Shown: in pieces, positions 15,961-24,897 of the stretch | Numbering within the stretch: position 1 is the first letter of the stretch | Layout: every line of letters begins with the position of its first letter | Source of the DNA: CAG-533 sp022779465 | GTDB lineage: Bacteria > Bacillota_I > Bacilli_A > RF39 > UBA660 | NCBI GenBank assembly: GCA_022779465.1 | Contig: JALFTB010000026.1 | Span: 1-47,290 of the forward strand | Direction of reading: 5' to 3' | DNA: 47,290 nt | Translations under genes and position numbers: made by a program | The notes under the pieces: generated by a model | Told to the model about the DNA's origin: nothing | Databases searched by the model: none | The model's input: the letters and a program-made list of their open reading frames with translations, nothing else

Positions 15961-16245
15961 TAATGTTTTAGCATTAGGACCAAATATAATTTTTAATTGA
16001 TTATCTATTTCCACAATACCCTTAGCACCTAATCTTTGAATTCCATCTTTATCAACTAAAGATATATCTTTTAAAGTAACCTTTAATCTAGACATATTAA
16101 CTTCACTATCTAGAATATTATCTTTACCACCAAGACATTGAACTAATTTATTAATTTCAAAAGTAAAATTCTTTTTATTAAGCTTAACAATAACTAAAGA
16201 TATTATAAATAATACAAAAAATATAATTAAATATTGCCACCACAT
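15934..16245 (-). CDS. Membrane-anchored EIIB-like (glucose-type PTS) domain lacking the phosphorylation cysteine
   Basis: A 103-residue protein: an N-terminal membrane helix (about residues 2-22) then a single EIIB domain of the glucose/sucrose PTS family. The domain is recognisable by VQCLGGKDNI, SRLKVTLKD, LGAKGIVEI and IIFGPNAK. In true EIIB the phosphorylated Cys lies in the A-C-I-T-R-L motif; here the place reads V-N-M-S-R-L, so Asn50 replaces it. It is therefore unlikely to carry phosphate. I chose the ATG at 16245, with GGGTGAT 6 bases upstream, over the TTG at 16260 that lies within that SD. No EIIC or EIIA gene is nearby. Confidence 0.72.
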   Translation of the reverse strand: MWWQYLIIFFVLFIISLVIVKLNKKNFTFEINKLVQCLGGKDNILDSEVNMSRLKVTLKDISLVDKDGIQRLGAKGIVEIDNQLKIIFGPNAKTLKKYISEMK

Positions 16246-16295
16246 ATATTTATCACCCAATAATATTATACACTATCACTAACAAAAATAAAATC

Positions 16296-16322
16296 ACTAT
16301 TTTGATCATTATACATAAAATA
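16296..16322 (+). promoter_or_regulatory. Candidate SigK-type promoter of the coat gene
   Basis: AC at 16296-16297 and CATAAAATA at 16314-16322 are 16 bases apart, matching the AC-N16-CATA-nnn-TA pattern of mother-cell SigK promoters. The coat gene starts at 16352. Confidence 0.5.
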
Positions 16323-16351
16323 TATTGAGTAATAATGAAAGGGTGAATATT

Positions 16352-16816
16352 ATGTGTAATAACAATAGAGAACAAGAAGGTAATTGCATTGCTGAAATAT
16401 TAAAAGTAATTTGCATCTTACAACAAAATGCTTGTCCAGACAATAGTTTAGATTCATGTGATAGACCAATGTTAGGAGGAGGATCTAGTAATTGCTTAGT
16501 ATGTAATACTAGACCAATCATGCTTTATACATGTTGTGGTAATGGAGTGCCAATTAGTATGCCAACAAGTAAAGATGTAACTTGTACTTGCTCAAATACT
16601 TCATTAGATAGTTCTTGTGCGGAATGTTCAAATGTATTTAGAGTAGAAAAACTAGAAGGAAACTGCTGTACATTTAGAGTATTAGTAGCTAATCCAGATC
16701 AAACATGCTGCAACAGTCAACCATATCTTTCAACAAATAGCTTCTTTACAATGAACTTAAATTGCTGCTGCATGATAAGATGCTTAAATGATTGCTATGT
16801 AGATTGTGTTTGTTAA
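16352..16816 (+). CDS. CotY/CotZ-family cysteine-rich spore coat protein
   Basis: A 154-residue cysteine-rich protein. The conserved core of the Spore_CotZ family (CotY, CotZ, ExsY) is present in order: CLVCNTRPIMLYTCCG, an FRVE followed by CCTFRVL, and FFTMNLNCCCMIRCL. These proteins self-assemble into disulfide-linked crust or exosporium lattices. The TTG at 16325 is upstream but has no SD; AAAGGGTG before 16352 sets the start. A SigK-like promoter lies just before it. It is transcribed alone, with a bidirectional terminator after it. It is good evidence that the organism, or its recent ancestors, forms spores. Confidence 0.88.
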   Translation: MCNNNREQEGNCIAEILKVICILQQNACPDNSLDSCDRPMLGGGSSNCLVCNTRPIMLYTCCGNGVPISMPTSKDVTCTCSNTSLDSSCAECSNVFRVEKLEGNCCTFRVLVANPDQTCCNSQPYLSTNSFFTMNLNCCCMIRCLNDCYVDCVC

Positions 16817-16818
16817 AT

Positions 16819-16852
16819 AAAAAACTTTTATGATCTTTCATAAAAGTTTTTT
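16819..16852. terminator. Bidirectional terminator between the coat gene and gatD
   Basis: A 15-bp perfect stem (16819-16833 with 16838-16852) ends in six Ts on one strand and six As on the other. It overlaps the end of the minus-strand gene. Confidence 0.85.
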
Positions 16853-17535
16853 AAATATTCAAAATAAGCTTTATATAAATTAGTATCAGTATCATCATGA
16901 TATTTTAAATTATTCTTTTCTAAAATATCTTTAACAATCATATCATTAAATTCTGGATTTCTAATAAGTAGGGGACCAATCACAAAAGTTCCAAAAAAAT
17001 TAAATTCATGATATCCTTCAAATTCAGATTTAAAATTATCAGCATTTCCACTAATAACTGCAAATAAATGATTAAAATTATTTTGAACTACATACTTACG
17101 ATTTTGAAAGCCTATAATAGGGTTTTCAAAATTTTTGTATGCCATAAAACATTCACCAGTAATTTTTTGAGAAGCCTTAGCATAATAATCAAAGATATCT
17201 AAACCTTCAATAGTTTTACCATCGTTTTCAATATACTTACCAAACATCAAATAAGAATTACCAGTCGCTATAATATATTTATTTTTCTTAATAAAGCCAC
17301 TTAATTCCTTTTTATATTTTTTTATATCTTCTAAAGCAATATATAAATTCTCATCACTACCAGTACCCATATAAATTAAATCATATTTCTTAAAATCAAT
17401 CTTATCACCACAAGATAATAAATCAATACTTACTTCAACATTTTGATTTCTAAAAGAATCTTTTAAAGCTAATATATTACCTTGCTCACCATATTGATTA
17501 AGTAAATCATAATATAAATGTAATATCTTAATCAT
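16828..17535 (-). CDS. gatD: GatD-like glutamine amidotransferase subunit with missing catalytic residues
   Basis: Partner of MurT in amidating lipid II D-glutamate. The 235-residue protein follows the GatD pattern: YGEQGNILAL near the N-terminus, a GTGSDE turn at 57-62 and FGTFVIGPLL (181-190). In working GatD the nucleophile lies in C-G-G-Y-Q; here the place reads G-N-S-Y-L, with Gly92 where Cys94 would be in Staphylococcus aureus, and no cysteine is nearby (only C42 and C129). The catalytic His of F-G-T-Y-x-H-G-P is Ile186. It overlaps the murT end by 8 bases, so they are co-translated. It probably cannot hydrolyse glutamine. Confidence 0.85.
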   Translation of the reverse strand: MIKILHLYYDLLNQYGEQGNILALKDSFRNQNVEVSIDLLSCGDKIDFKKYDLIYMGTGSDENLYIALEDIKKYKKELSGFIKKNKYIIATGNSYLMFGKYIENDGKTIEGLDIFDYYAKASQKITGECFMAYKNFENPIIGFQNRKYVVQNNFNHLFAVISGNADNFKSEFEGYHEFNFFGTFVIGPLLIRNPEFNDMIVKDILEKNNLKYHDDTDTNLYKAYFEYLKNFYERS

Positions 17536-18862
17536 TATTATCCTCCATAAAAATCTTCTTTAAAACTGCAGTCATATCAAAACATACCATTGTAAATATT
17601 GTTCCTTCAGTCTTATCTAAATCTTCACTAATATTCTTAATATTATCAACTATAACCAATTTATCTTCATCAATATTAGCAAGTCTTAATCTTGCATATA
17701 CATCGTATCTAAATCTACCAATACATAATATTTTATCAATGTTCTTTAAATCTAATACTTCAAAATCAACATCATATAACCATGAAATATCATTATATTT
17801 ATATCTTCTAGAAACATTATCAAAACCTAATATAATAGTTTTCTTACCCTTATAATTATTAATATAATTTAAAGATTGTAAATAACTTAAATTATTTTCA
17901 TTTTTAGACTCTAACATATCAACTTCACGATTATGATATTTTAAAGATTTTAATCTCTTAGATTCTAAAACCTCATCATTTAAAGCATGAATAATTTTAA
18001 CTTCTTCCATACCAATTACTTTACATAAAGAATAAGCTGCTAAAGTATAATAAACTGCAAAGAAAACATCCTTGTTTAAATGAATAATATTATCATTAAT
18101 AACCATTTCTTGTTTTTCTAAATCAACTTTTTCTGCTTTAATATCAATATTATTTTTAAAATCACCATTCGGACAACTATAACTACCTAAATGACCATAA
18201 TGATAAAATTTATAAACTAACTTTTCATGACAAATAGGGCAGTAAGCTGCATCAACATTATTACTAATAGGTTCTTTTAAACTATATTTAGTTTTACCAA
18301 TACCATAAGTAGTAACTTCACCTTTATGTAAATACTTTAATCTATTAACAAAAGCATCATCACTATTAATAATTAAATGAGTTTTTTCATCAATAGAATT
18401 AAATATTTTATTTAAAATAAACATTGGTTCTCCATTACGAGCAGGTTGATCTCTAGTAATATTAGTAACAACTAAATGTGTTAAAGTACTCTTACTAAAA
18501 GTTTCTTTAATATAAGATTCATCCATCTCTAAAAGAAGAAAATCACAATCCATCTTATGACTAAAAACTTTAGTGTTATTTAAAATTAATGTAGTAGTAC
18601 CATTAACAACATTAGAACCACTCTTATTCCAAACAACTTTATAACCATTAACTTCTAAAATATGAGCAATCATACTAGTAGTAGAACCCTTACCAGAAGA
18701 ACCAGTAACACCTACAACATATTTAGGATATTTAATTTTTTCTAAAATATTTTTATCAAACTTTCTAACAATACTAGCGGGAAAAACACTTCCTTCAAAT
18801 TTAAATAATTTACAAATAAATGTAATAGTCTTATTAAGCATAATAAGCAATGTTAATTTCAT
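17528..18862 (-). CDS. murT: MurT-like lipid II isoglutaminyl synthase, Mur ligase subunit
   Basis: Mur-ligase-family enzyme that amidates the alpha-carboxylate of D-Glu in lipid II using ATP. The 444-residue protein has the P-loop GVTGSSGKGST (51-61), the Mur central domain with SGSNVVNGTT and NITRDQPARNGE, and the MurT zinc loop. The zinc loop has C198, C201 and C220, but the expected fourth Cys is Gly223 (CPNGD). The C-terminal DUF1727 region has DISWLYDVD, which includes the Asp thought to complete the GatD triad in trans. GGTGAT precedes its ATG. It is the first gene of a two-gene minus-strand operon. Confidence 0.9.
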   Translation of the reverse strand: MKLTLLIMLNKTITFICKLFKFEGSVFPASIVRKFDKNILEKIKYPKYVVGVTGSSGKGSTTSMIAHILEVNGYKVVWNKSGSNVVNGTTTLILNNTKVFSHKMDCDFLLLEMDESYIKETFSKSTLTHLVVTNITRDQPARNGEPMFILNKIFNSIDEKTHLIINSDDAFVNRLKYLHKGEVTTYGIGKTKYSLKEPISNNVDAAYCPICHEKLVYKFYHYGHLGSYSCPNGDFKNNIDIKAEKVDLEKQEMVINDNIIHLNKDVFFAVYYTLAAYSLCKVIGMEEVKIIHALNDEVLESKRLKSLKYHNREVDMLESKNENNLSYLQSLNYINNYKGKKTIILGFDNVSRRYKYNDISWLYDVDFEVLDLKNIDKILCIGRFRYDVYARLRLANIDEDKLVIVDNIKNISEDLDKTEGTIFTMVCFDMTAVLKKIFMEDNND

Positions 18863-18936
18863 ATAATCACCAATATTATTATATCATAATTTTATAAAAT
18901 AAAATAAGAATACTAATTGATAAAAAAAAAAACAAA

Positions 18937-18951
18937 TGTTATAATTATAAC
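18937..18951 (+). promoter_or_regulatory. Extended -10 overlapping a palindrome before the large surface gene
   Basis: TGTTATAAT (18937-18945) is an extended -10 box. It overlaps a perfect 14-bp palindrome, GTTATAATTATAAC (18938-18951), which could be an operator, though AT-rich palindromes are common by chance here. Confidence 0.4.
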
Positions 18952-18974
18952 GTATAACATAAAGGAGGTATATA

Positions 18975-21900
18975 ATGAAAAGAAATATCAGAATTTCTAT
19001 GATGTTATTTTCTATATTATTTTTACTTATAGCCTCAATATCAATATCTTATAGTTATTTTGTTGCTCAAGGTGTTAAAGATGAAAGTGGATCAACTATT
19101 GAAGCTCATGGTGCAACCCTTACAATTACATATGAATCAGCCGATATAATATTTAAAGAAAAACTTTATCCAAGAGAAGAAGAATGGGCAACTAAAACCT
19201 TTACTGTAACTGGAAATAATACCTCTCCATTAAAAATGAATTATTATGTTGGAATGGATGTCGAAGCAAGTGACTTTCCAGATGGAGCCTTAACATATAC
19301 ATTAAGTGGAAGTAAAACTGATACTGGAAGTACTTTAGTTCCTGCTGTTACTGCTGGAACCATTCCTAATGGTAAAAGTAAAGTTTATTTTGGTGTTGGC
19401 CAATTTATAAATGGTTATGCTATCCACACATATACATTAAAAATCTTTTATCCTGATACCGAAGAAAATCAAAACAATGAACAAGGATCATCATATAAAG
19501 CTAAATTATTTATTGAAGAAGCTGGTACTGGAGAAATAGTTGATAAGAGATTAGATAGAATAGAATTAACTACCAACCCAACTAAGACAAAATATATTAA
19601 AGGTGAAAACTTCGATCCAACTGGTATGGTAATAACTGCATATTATACTGATGGTACACACCAAACAGTTACTAATTATGAATTAATAGACAATGTTAAC
19701 TTACAAACAAATCAAAATGTCGTTAGACTTTCTTACACAGAAGATTTAATTACAAGAACAATTGCTATTCCTATTAGAGTAACAAACGATTTAATAAAAT
19801 TAGACATAATAACTCCACCAACCAAAACAACATATGTTGCTGGAGAAGACTTTGATGCATCTAATATGGTAGTTCAAGCAACCTTTGAAGATGGTTCATT
19901 AATGGAAGTAAATAATTATACTTTAGCTAATAATTATAATTTAGTTAAAGGACAAACATATGTAACAGTTCAGTATACTCATGATGGAATAACTAAATCA
20001 GTCAAACAAACAATAACTGTTACTAATAAAGTTACGGGAATAATGGTAAGCGTTCCACCAACTAAAACAATGTATGTTCCAGGACAAACATTTGATTCAA
20101 CAGGTATGGTAGTATCAGCTATCTATGAAAACGGTGCATCTCAAGCAATTACTGGATATACAATTACCGATGGAACAATTGCTGAAGGACAATCTAATGT
20201 AACAATATCTTATAAAGATCCAGAAACAAATAAAGTCTTTACTACAACTCAAAAAATTAAAATAGGTAGTGGGATAGAAAGTTTAGAAATAACTACACCA
20301 CCAACAAAAACAATTTATGCCGTAGGAAGTGCTTTTGATCCAACTGGTATGGTAGTTAAAGTTCGTTACTCAAACGGTAAAAGTAAAGTTATAACCAATT
20401 ATACAATTGTAAATGGTTCTTCACTAACGGCTGATCAAACTTCAGTAACAATTTCTTATACTGAGCTTGGTGAAACTGTCACTACAACTCAAGCCATAAC
20501 CATAGATACCACAGGACCAACTGTAACATTACAAAATTCAGTAACAAGATCATCACAAGCAGTATCAGATTGGGCAAAAAGATTTGAAGTATATGGATCT
20601 GTTAATGATGTTTCAGGAGTAGAATCGATTTATTATTGTTCAACAACATCAACGACCTGTACTCCAACAACAAAATATTCAAGTACATCAGAATATTCAC
20701 TTACTCTTTCAGATACCTCAACAACGACAAGATATTGTGTTCAAGCAGTCGATAAACTAGGAAATAAATCAGCTATTAAGTGTTCAGACGCTTATAAAGT
20801 TGACTCAACAGCACCAACGGTATCTTCTTCAGTATCATCATCAACTCAAAATGCTGCTAAAACATGGTATAAATCTATATCACTACAAGTAAATGCCACA
20901 GATAATATTCAATATATAAAATACTGTTTGACAACATCAGCATCATGTACACCATCAACAACATATTCATCAGCTGTTTCATTAAGTGATGGTTCATCAA
21001 GTAAAATTTGCTATCAAGCTACCGATAATGCTGGAAATAAATCATCAATATCTTGTTCTTCTGGATATAATGTAGATGGAACAGCACCAACAGTTACCAA
21101 AGCAACTCCAACTACAATTTCTGGAAGTAATGGATGGTACAAAGCTGTAACTACAAAATTTTCTTTAAGTGAAACAAACTCAGGAATTGCTTCATTAAAA
21201 TATTGTACGACAACATCATCAACTTGTACGCCATCTACAGCTTACAGTGTGACATCTGGAACAACAACATTAACATCGTTTACGCAATCAATTATAAATA
21301 CGTCAACTGCTAAAAGAGTATGTATTCAAGTAACAGATGTCGCAGATAATGCTTCAGGAGTAGTATGTTCAGATTCATATAAAGTTGATAATACAGTGCC
21401 AACTTTAAAAGGAACAGCAACTTTAGGTACAAGTGGTAATGGTTGGTATGCTTCAGCTAAATATAAATATACAATTTCAGATACATATAGTGGACTAGCA
21501 TCGGCTAAATATTGTAAAACAACTTCAACATCTTGTACCCCATCAACATCGTATACATCTGCGACAAATATAAGTTTAGCTAATGCCACTAGATTATGCG
21601 TAAATGCTACTGATAATGCTGGAAATACATCTGATACAAAATGTTCATCAACATATAAAGTAGATTCTACTGCACCAACTGCTTCTTCACTTACAAAAAG
21701 TGGAAGCACATTATCTAGTACTGGTACTGATTCCCAAAGTGGTGTATATGCTAGTTGCTTAAGTACATCTAAAACAGATTGCTCATCAGGCGTATGGGTA
21801 GTGGCTAGTAGTGTAACATCATCATATAAAGCAAGTTATACAATATCATCAGCAGGAACATATTATATTCATTTTAAAGATTCCGTTGGAAATATAAAAT

Positions 21901-22460
21901 ATAATACCAATAGTGCCACATATTCTTGCTCAACAACTTTACACTCAGCAACGAGTATACAAAGTCGATATTTTGCAAATGGCTCGGTTTCTAGAGGCTG
22001 GGTAAGTGGAACAGGAACAAATAATTATGTCTTTGCTGGATATAATACAAATAATTATAATAACTACGTTGGTCAAGTTCAATATTCTATAAGTAGTGTT
22101 GCATGTTATTGGAAAATAAAATTTACTTTAGCAGGAACAGATAATACGAATGCTAATAAAAATATAGCTCTAATGTTAGATCCAGAAAATGATTCAAAAT
22201 ACTATAACTTAAAAGGAACTTATGGCTCAACCCATAAGCAATGGCAGCATGCTTCATTTAGAATTGACTCAAGTTCTTATGGATACAACGGATGTGAAAA
22301 AAACACAGTATGTTTTAATAAAATAATAAATTCAGAAATCGGTTATGGATACTTGTACCACAATTCAAATGGAACAAGTTATGATAATGCGATGTCATAC
22401 TCGTCATTATACGTAGGTGGCGCTGGAGGTTCTTATATTCAATATGGAATTTTATCATAA
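18975..22460 (+). CDS. Large SipW-type surface protein with two sets of Ig-like repeats
   Basis: A 1161-residue exported protein, likely part of the cell surface. Residues 1-30 form a signal region ending SYSYF, and residues 30-185 resemble the protein at 1381. Four ~80-residue Ig-like units follow, starting near residues 192, 275, 355 and 436, each opening like PPTKTTYVAGEDFD. Then come units of ~90-105 residues opening at about 512, 609, 699 and 804, each with a C-TTS-x-x-CTP-type cysteine pair and a second cysteine pair, suggesting disulfides. Residues ~896-1161 are a distinct C-terminal domain. No LPXTG anchor is seen. AAAGGAGG precedes the start, and a terminator follows. Confidence 0.75.
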   Translation: MKRNIRISMMLFSILFLLIASISISYSYFVAQGVKDESGSTIEAHGATLTITYESADIIFKEKLYPREEEWATKTFTVTGNNTSPLKMNYYVGMDVEASDFPDGALTYTLSGSKTDTGSTLVPAVTAGTIPNGKSKVYFGVGQFINGYAIHTYTLKIFYPDTEENQNNEQGSSYKAKLFIEEAGTGEIVDKRLDRIELTTNPTKTKYIKGENFDPTGMVITAYYTDGTHQTVTNYELIDNVNLQTNQNVVRLSYTEDLITRTIAIPIRVTNDLIKLDIITPPTKTTYVAGEDFDASNMVVQATFEDGSLMEVNNYTLANNYNLVKGQTYVTVQYTHDGITKSVKQTITVTNKVTGIMVSVPPTKTMYVPGQTFDSTGMVVSAIYENGASQAITGYTITDGTIAEGQSNVTISYKDPETNKVFTTTQKIKIGSGIESLEITTPPTKTIYAVGSAFDPTGMVVKVRYSNGKSKVITNYTIVNGSSLTADQTSVTISYTELGETVTTTQAITIDTTGPTVTLQNSVTRSSQAVSDWAKRFEVYGSVNDVSGVESIYYCSTTSTTCTPTTKYSSTSEYSLTLSDTSTTTRYCVQAVDKLGNKSAIKCSDAYKVDSTAPTVSSSVSSSTQNAAKTWYKSISLQVNATDNIQYIKYCLTTSASCTPSTTYSSAVSLSDGSSSKICYQATDNAGNKSSISCSSGYNVDGTAPTVTKATPTTISGSNGWYKAVTTKFSLSETNSGIASLKYCTTTSSTCTPSTAYSVTSGTTTLTSFTQSIINTSTAKRVCIQVTDVADNASGVVCSDSYKVDNTVPTLKGTATLGTSGNGWYASAKYKYTISDTYSGLASAKYCKTTSTSCTPSTSYTSATNISLANATRLCVNATDNAGNTSDTKCSSTYKVDSTAPTASSLTKSGSTLSSTGTDSQSGVYASCLSTSKTDCSSGVWVVASSVTSSYKASYTISSAGTYYIHFKDSVGNIKYNTNSATYSCSTTLHSATSIQSRYFANGSVSRGWVSGTGTNNYVFAGYNTNNYNNYVGQVQYSISSVACYWKIKFTLAGTDNTNANKNIALMLDPENDSKYYNLKGTYGSTHKQWQHASFRIDSSSYGYNGCEKNTVCFNKIINSEIGYGYLYHNSNGTSYDNAMSYSSLYVGGAGGSYIQYGILS

Positions 22461-22487
22461 AAGATTTGATTATTCAAATCTTTTTAT
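22459..22487 (+). terminator. Intrinsic terminator after the surface protein gene
   Basis: An 11-bp perfect stem (22459-22469 with 22474-22484, loop TTAT) is followed by Ts. Confidence 0.85.
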
Positions 22488-22551
22488 ATACATAAATATT
22501 TGAAATATAATCATCTTTATAGTATAATCTTTCTAGAGAATAAGGGATATT

Positions 22552-23793
22552 ATGAGAAAAATATATACTGCTTTAGACATTGGGTCTAATTATATTAAAT
22601 TAATAGTGGGAGAGTTTATTAATAATAAACTTAATATTTTATGTGCTAAAAAAGGCATCTCAAGAGGATTTTACTTCAATCAAATAACCGATGAAGATAA
22701 ACTTGTTAAAAGCATTAATGCAGTTTTAGAAGAAGCTGAATTAGAATTAAATTTTAAAATTAAAAATGTTATTTTAAATATTCCTACTGATTATAATGAA
22801 TTTACTGTAACCGATGCAACCAATGAAATAACTAATGAAGAAAAGATAGTTGAAAGTACTGATATCTTAAAAGTATTACAAGCAAGTAGTTATAATCGTA
22901 TTAAACCTAATGATGAATTAATTGGAGCTATTCCAATCATGTTCAAAGTAGGAGATTATGAAACCGAATCACCACTAAATAAAAGAGGAAAAAATATCTC
23001 TGTTAAAAGTGTGTTAGTTTCTACGGATAAAAAGAAAGTATATGATTTAGTAAAATTAATTCAAAAATGTAATTTAGAAGTAGTAGATATAACAACTACG
23101 GGAATGACAGATTATTATAATTTTAAAACATCTGAATTAGACAGTAAAAATGTAATAATTGTAAATTTAGGTGATTCATCAACTAATATAAGTGTATATA
23201 GTAAAGGAATTTATATTAATAATGTTACTTTAGATCAAGGTGGATATGAAATAGATAAGTTAATATCTGAAACTTATAATGTTAGAAGAAAAGATGCCAA
23301 CTATTTAAAAGAGAATCTATCACTAGCGTCTTTAAAGAATGCTGATGTTTCAGAAACCTTAACAGTTGTTAATAAATTAGGTGAAGAAATAACTGTAAAT
23401 CAATATGAACTAACAACTTTAGTAGCTAAAAAGGTTGAAGATATACTAAAATTAGTCAAAAAGAACGTAAACCTCTTAACAAAAAAGGAAATTAGTTATA
23501 TAATTATAACAGGAGGCTTGTCTGAAATTAGAGACCTTAGCATTCCTGTAAATAACATATTTGCAACAAAAGGTAGAATAGGAAAAATAAATAATGTAGG
23601 AGCAAGAGATAATGCTTATAGTGTATCTCTTGGAATGTTAACTTACTTTAATAGTAAATTAGTCTTAAGAAACAAAGATTATTCAACGATTAGTGAATCT
23701 GATCTCAATGATTTATGTTCTCATAACTCAAAGGTAGGAATTGCTAGTGATTCAATATTAGGTAAAGTATTTAGTTATTTTTTCGATAATTAA
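22552..23793 (+). CDS. ftsA: Cell division protein FtsA
   Basis: Actin-like ATPase that tethers FtsZ to the membrane. The 413-residue protein has ALDIGSNYIKLIVGEF at the N-terminus (phosphate 1), NLGDSSTNISVY near residue 205 (phosphate 2), and IITGGLSE (adenosine motif) near 322. The C-terminal tail, ILGKVFSYFFDN, is the amphipathic membrane-targeting helix expected of FtsA. It ends 15 bases before ftsZ, which has its own AAAGGAG, so the pair is an operon. No mraZ, mraY or murG is adjacent in this window. Confidence 0.95.
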   Translation: MRKIYTALDIGSNYIKLIVGEFINNKLNILCAKKGISRGFYFNQITDEDKLVKSINAVLEEAELELNFKIKNVILNIPTDYNEFTVTDATNEITNEEKIVESTDILKVLQASSYNRIKPNDELIGAIPIMFKVGDYETESPLNKRGKNISVKSVLVSTDKKKVYDLVKLIQKCNLEVVDITTTGMTDYYNFKTSELDSKNVIIVNLGDSSTNISVYSKGIYINNVTLDQGGYEIDKLISETYNVRRKDANYLKENLSLASLKNADVSETLTVVNKLGEEITVNQYELTTLVAKKVEDILKLVKKNVNLLTKKEISYIIITGGLSEIRDLSIPVNNIFATKGRIGKINNVGARDNAYSVSLGMLTYFNSKLVLRNKDYSTISESDLNDLCSHNSKVGIASDSILGKVFSYFFDN

Positions 23794-23808
23794 AAAGGAG
23801 AAAAGATT

Positions 23809-24864
23809 ATGTTTGGATTAGAAATGGATCAAATCGCTAAAATAAAAGTAATTGGTGTCGGTGGGGGCGGATGTAATGCCGTTAACCGTATGATTGAATC
23901 AGGTGTTAAAGGCGTAGAATTTATAGTCGCAAATACTGATTTACAAGTATTAAATACATCAAAAGCCAGTAATAAATTACAAATAGGTGTAACAATTACA
24001 AATGGACTTGGTGCTGGTGCTAACCCTGAAGTAGGACGCGCTGCTGCTCAAGAAAGTAAAGAAGAAATTAAAGAAGCTCTTAAAGGAGCCGATATGATAT
24101 TTGTTACCTGTGGAATGGGTGGTGGAACTGGTACTGGTGCTGCTCCAGTTATTGCTGAAATAGCTGAAGACTTAGGAGCTTTAACTGTTGGTATCGTTAC
24201 AAAACCATTCAGATTCGAAGGTAAAAGAAGAATGGAACAAGCAATTTTAGGTATTGAAGAATTAAAAAAACATGTTGATACTTTAATTGTTATTCCAAAT
24301 GATCGTTTAAGAGAAATAATTGATAAATCAACTCCAATGTTAGATGCATTCAAAGAAGTAGATAATGTTTTACATAGAGGAGTTCAATCAATCAGTGACC
24401 TTATTGCTGTATCAGGTTTAGTAAACTTAGACTTTGCTGATGTTAAAACTGTCATGGAAAAACGTGGTAGTGCCTTAATTGGTATTGGTTTAGGTGTTGG
24501 TGAAAACCGTGCTATTGATGCTGCTAAACAAGCTGTATCAAGCCCATTACTTGAAACAAGTATTGAAGGTGCAACAGATGCAATTATCAATGTTACTGGT
24601 GGTACAAGCTTAACATTATTTGAAGCAGAAGATGCTGCTGAAGTCGTAAGACAAAGTAGTAATACTGATATAAATATTATCTTCGGTGCTGTAATTAATG
24701 AAAACTTAAATGATGAAGTAATCGTTACTGTAATTGCTACCGGTTTTGAAGATGATAAAGAACCACAAACAAACGATGAAACACCACGTGGAAGATATAA
24801 AGAACAAACAGATGACAGTGACTTTGATATCCCACCATTCTTAAGAGATAGAGATAATTTTTAA
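23809..24864 (+). CDS. ftsZ: Cell division protein FtsZ
   Basis: Tubulin-like GTPase forming the division ring. The 351-residue protein has the nucleotide-binding GVGGGGCNAVNRM (residues ~16-28) and the tubulin signature GGGTGTGAAP near residue 104. The FDIPPFLRDRD sequence at the C-terminus is the peptide that binds FtsA and other partners. AAAGGAG precedes the ATG. It is followed by a terminator. Confidence 0.98.
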   Translation: MFGLEMDQIAKIKVIGVGGGGCNAVNRMIESGVKGVEFIVANTDLQVLNTSKASNKLQIGVTITNGLGAGANPEVGRAAAQESKEEIKEALKGADMIFVTCGMGGGTGTGAAPVIAEIAEDLGALTVGIVTKPFRFEGKRRMEQAILGIEELKKHVDTLIVIPNDRLREIIDKSTPMLDAFKEVDNVLHRGVQSISDLIAVSGLVNLDFADVKTVMEKRGSALIGIGLGVGENRAIDAAKQAVSSPLLETSIEGATDAIINVTGGTSLTLFEAEDAAEVVRQSSNTDINIIFGAVINENLNDEVIVTVIATGFEDDKEPQTNDETPRGRYKEQTDDSDFDIPPFLRDRDNF

Positions 24865-24890
24865 GTCTAACTAAAGTTAGACTTTTTTTA
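24863..24890 (+). terminator. Intrinsic terminator after ftsZ
   Basis: A 10-bp inverted repeat (24863-24872 with 24875-24884) is followed by seven Ts. Confidence 0.85.
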
Positions 24891-24897
24891 TGCAATA

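Noticed and set aside
21326..21709. A 127-residue minus-strand frame inside the large surface gene
   Set aside because: A composition shadow of the Ser/Thr-rich repeats; no SD and no plausible protein.
18975..22460. DNA-level tandem repeat in the surface protein gene
   Set aside because: The units are similar in protein but diverged in DNA, so it is a domain repeat and not a DNA satellite.
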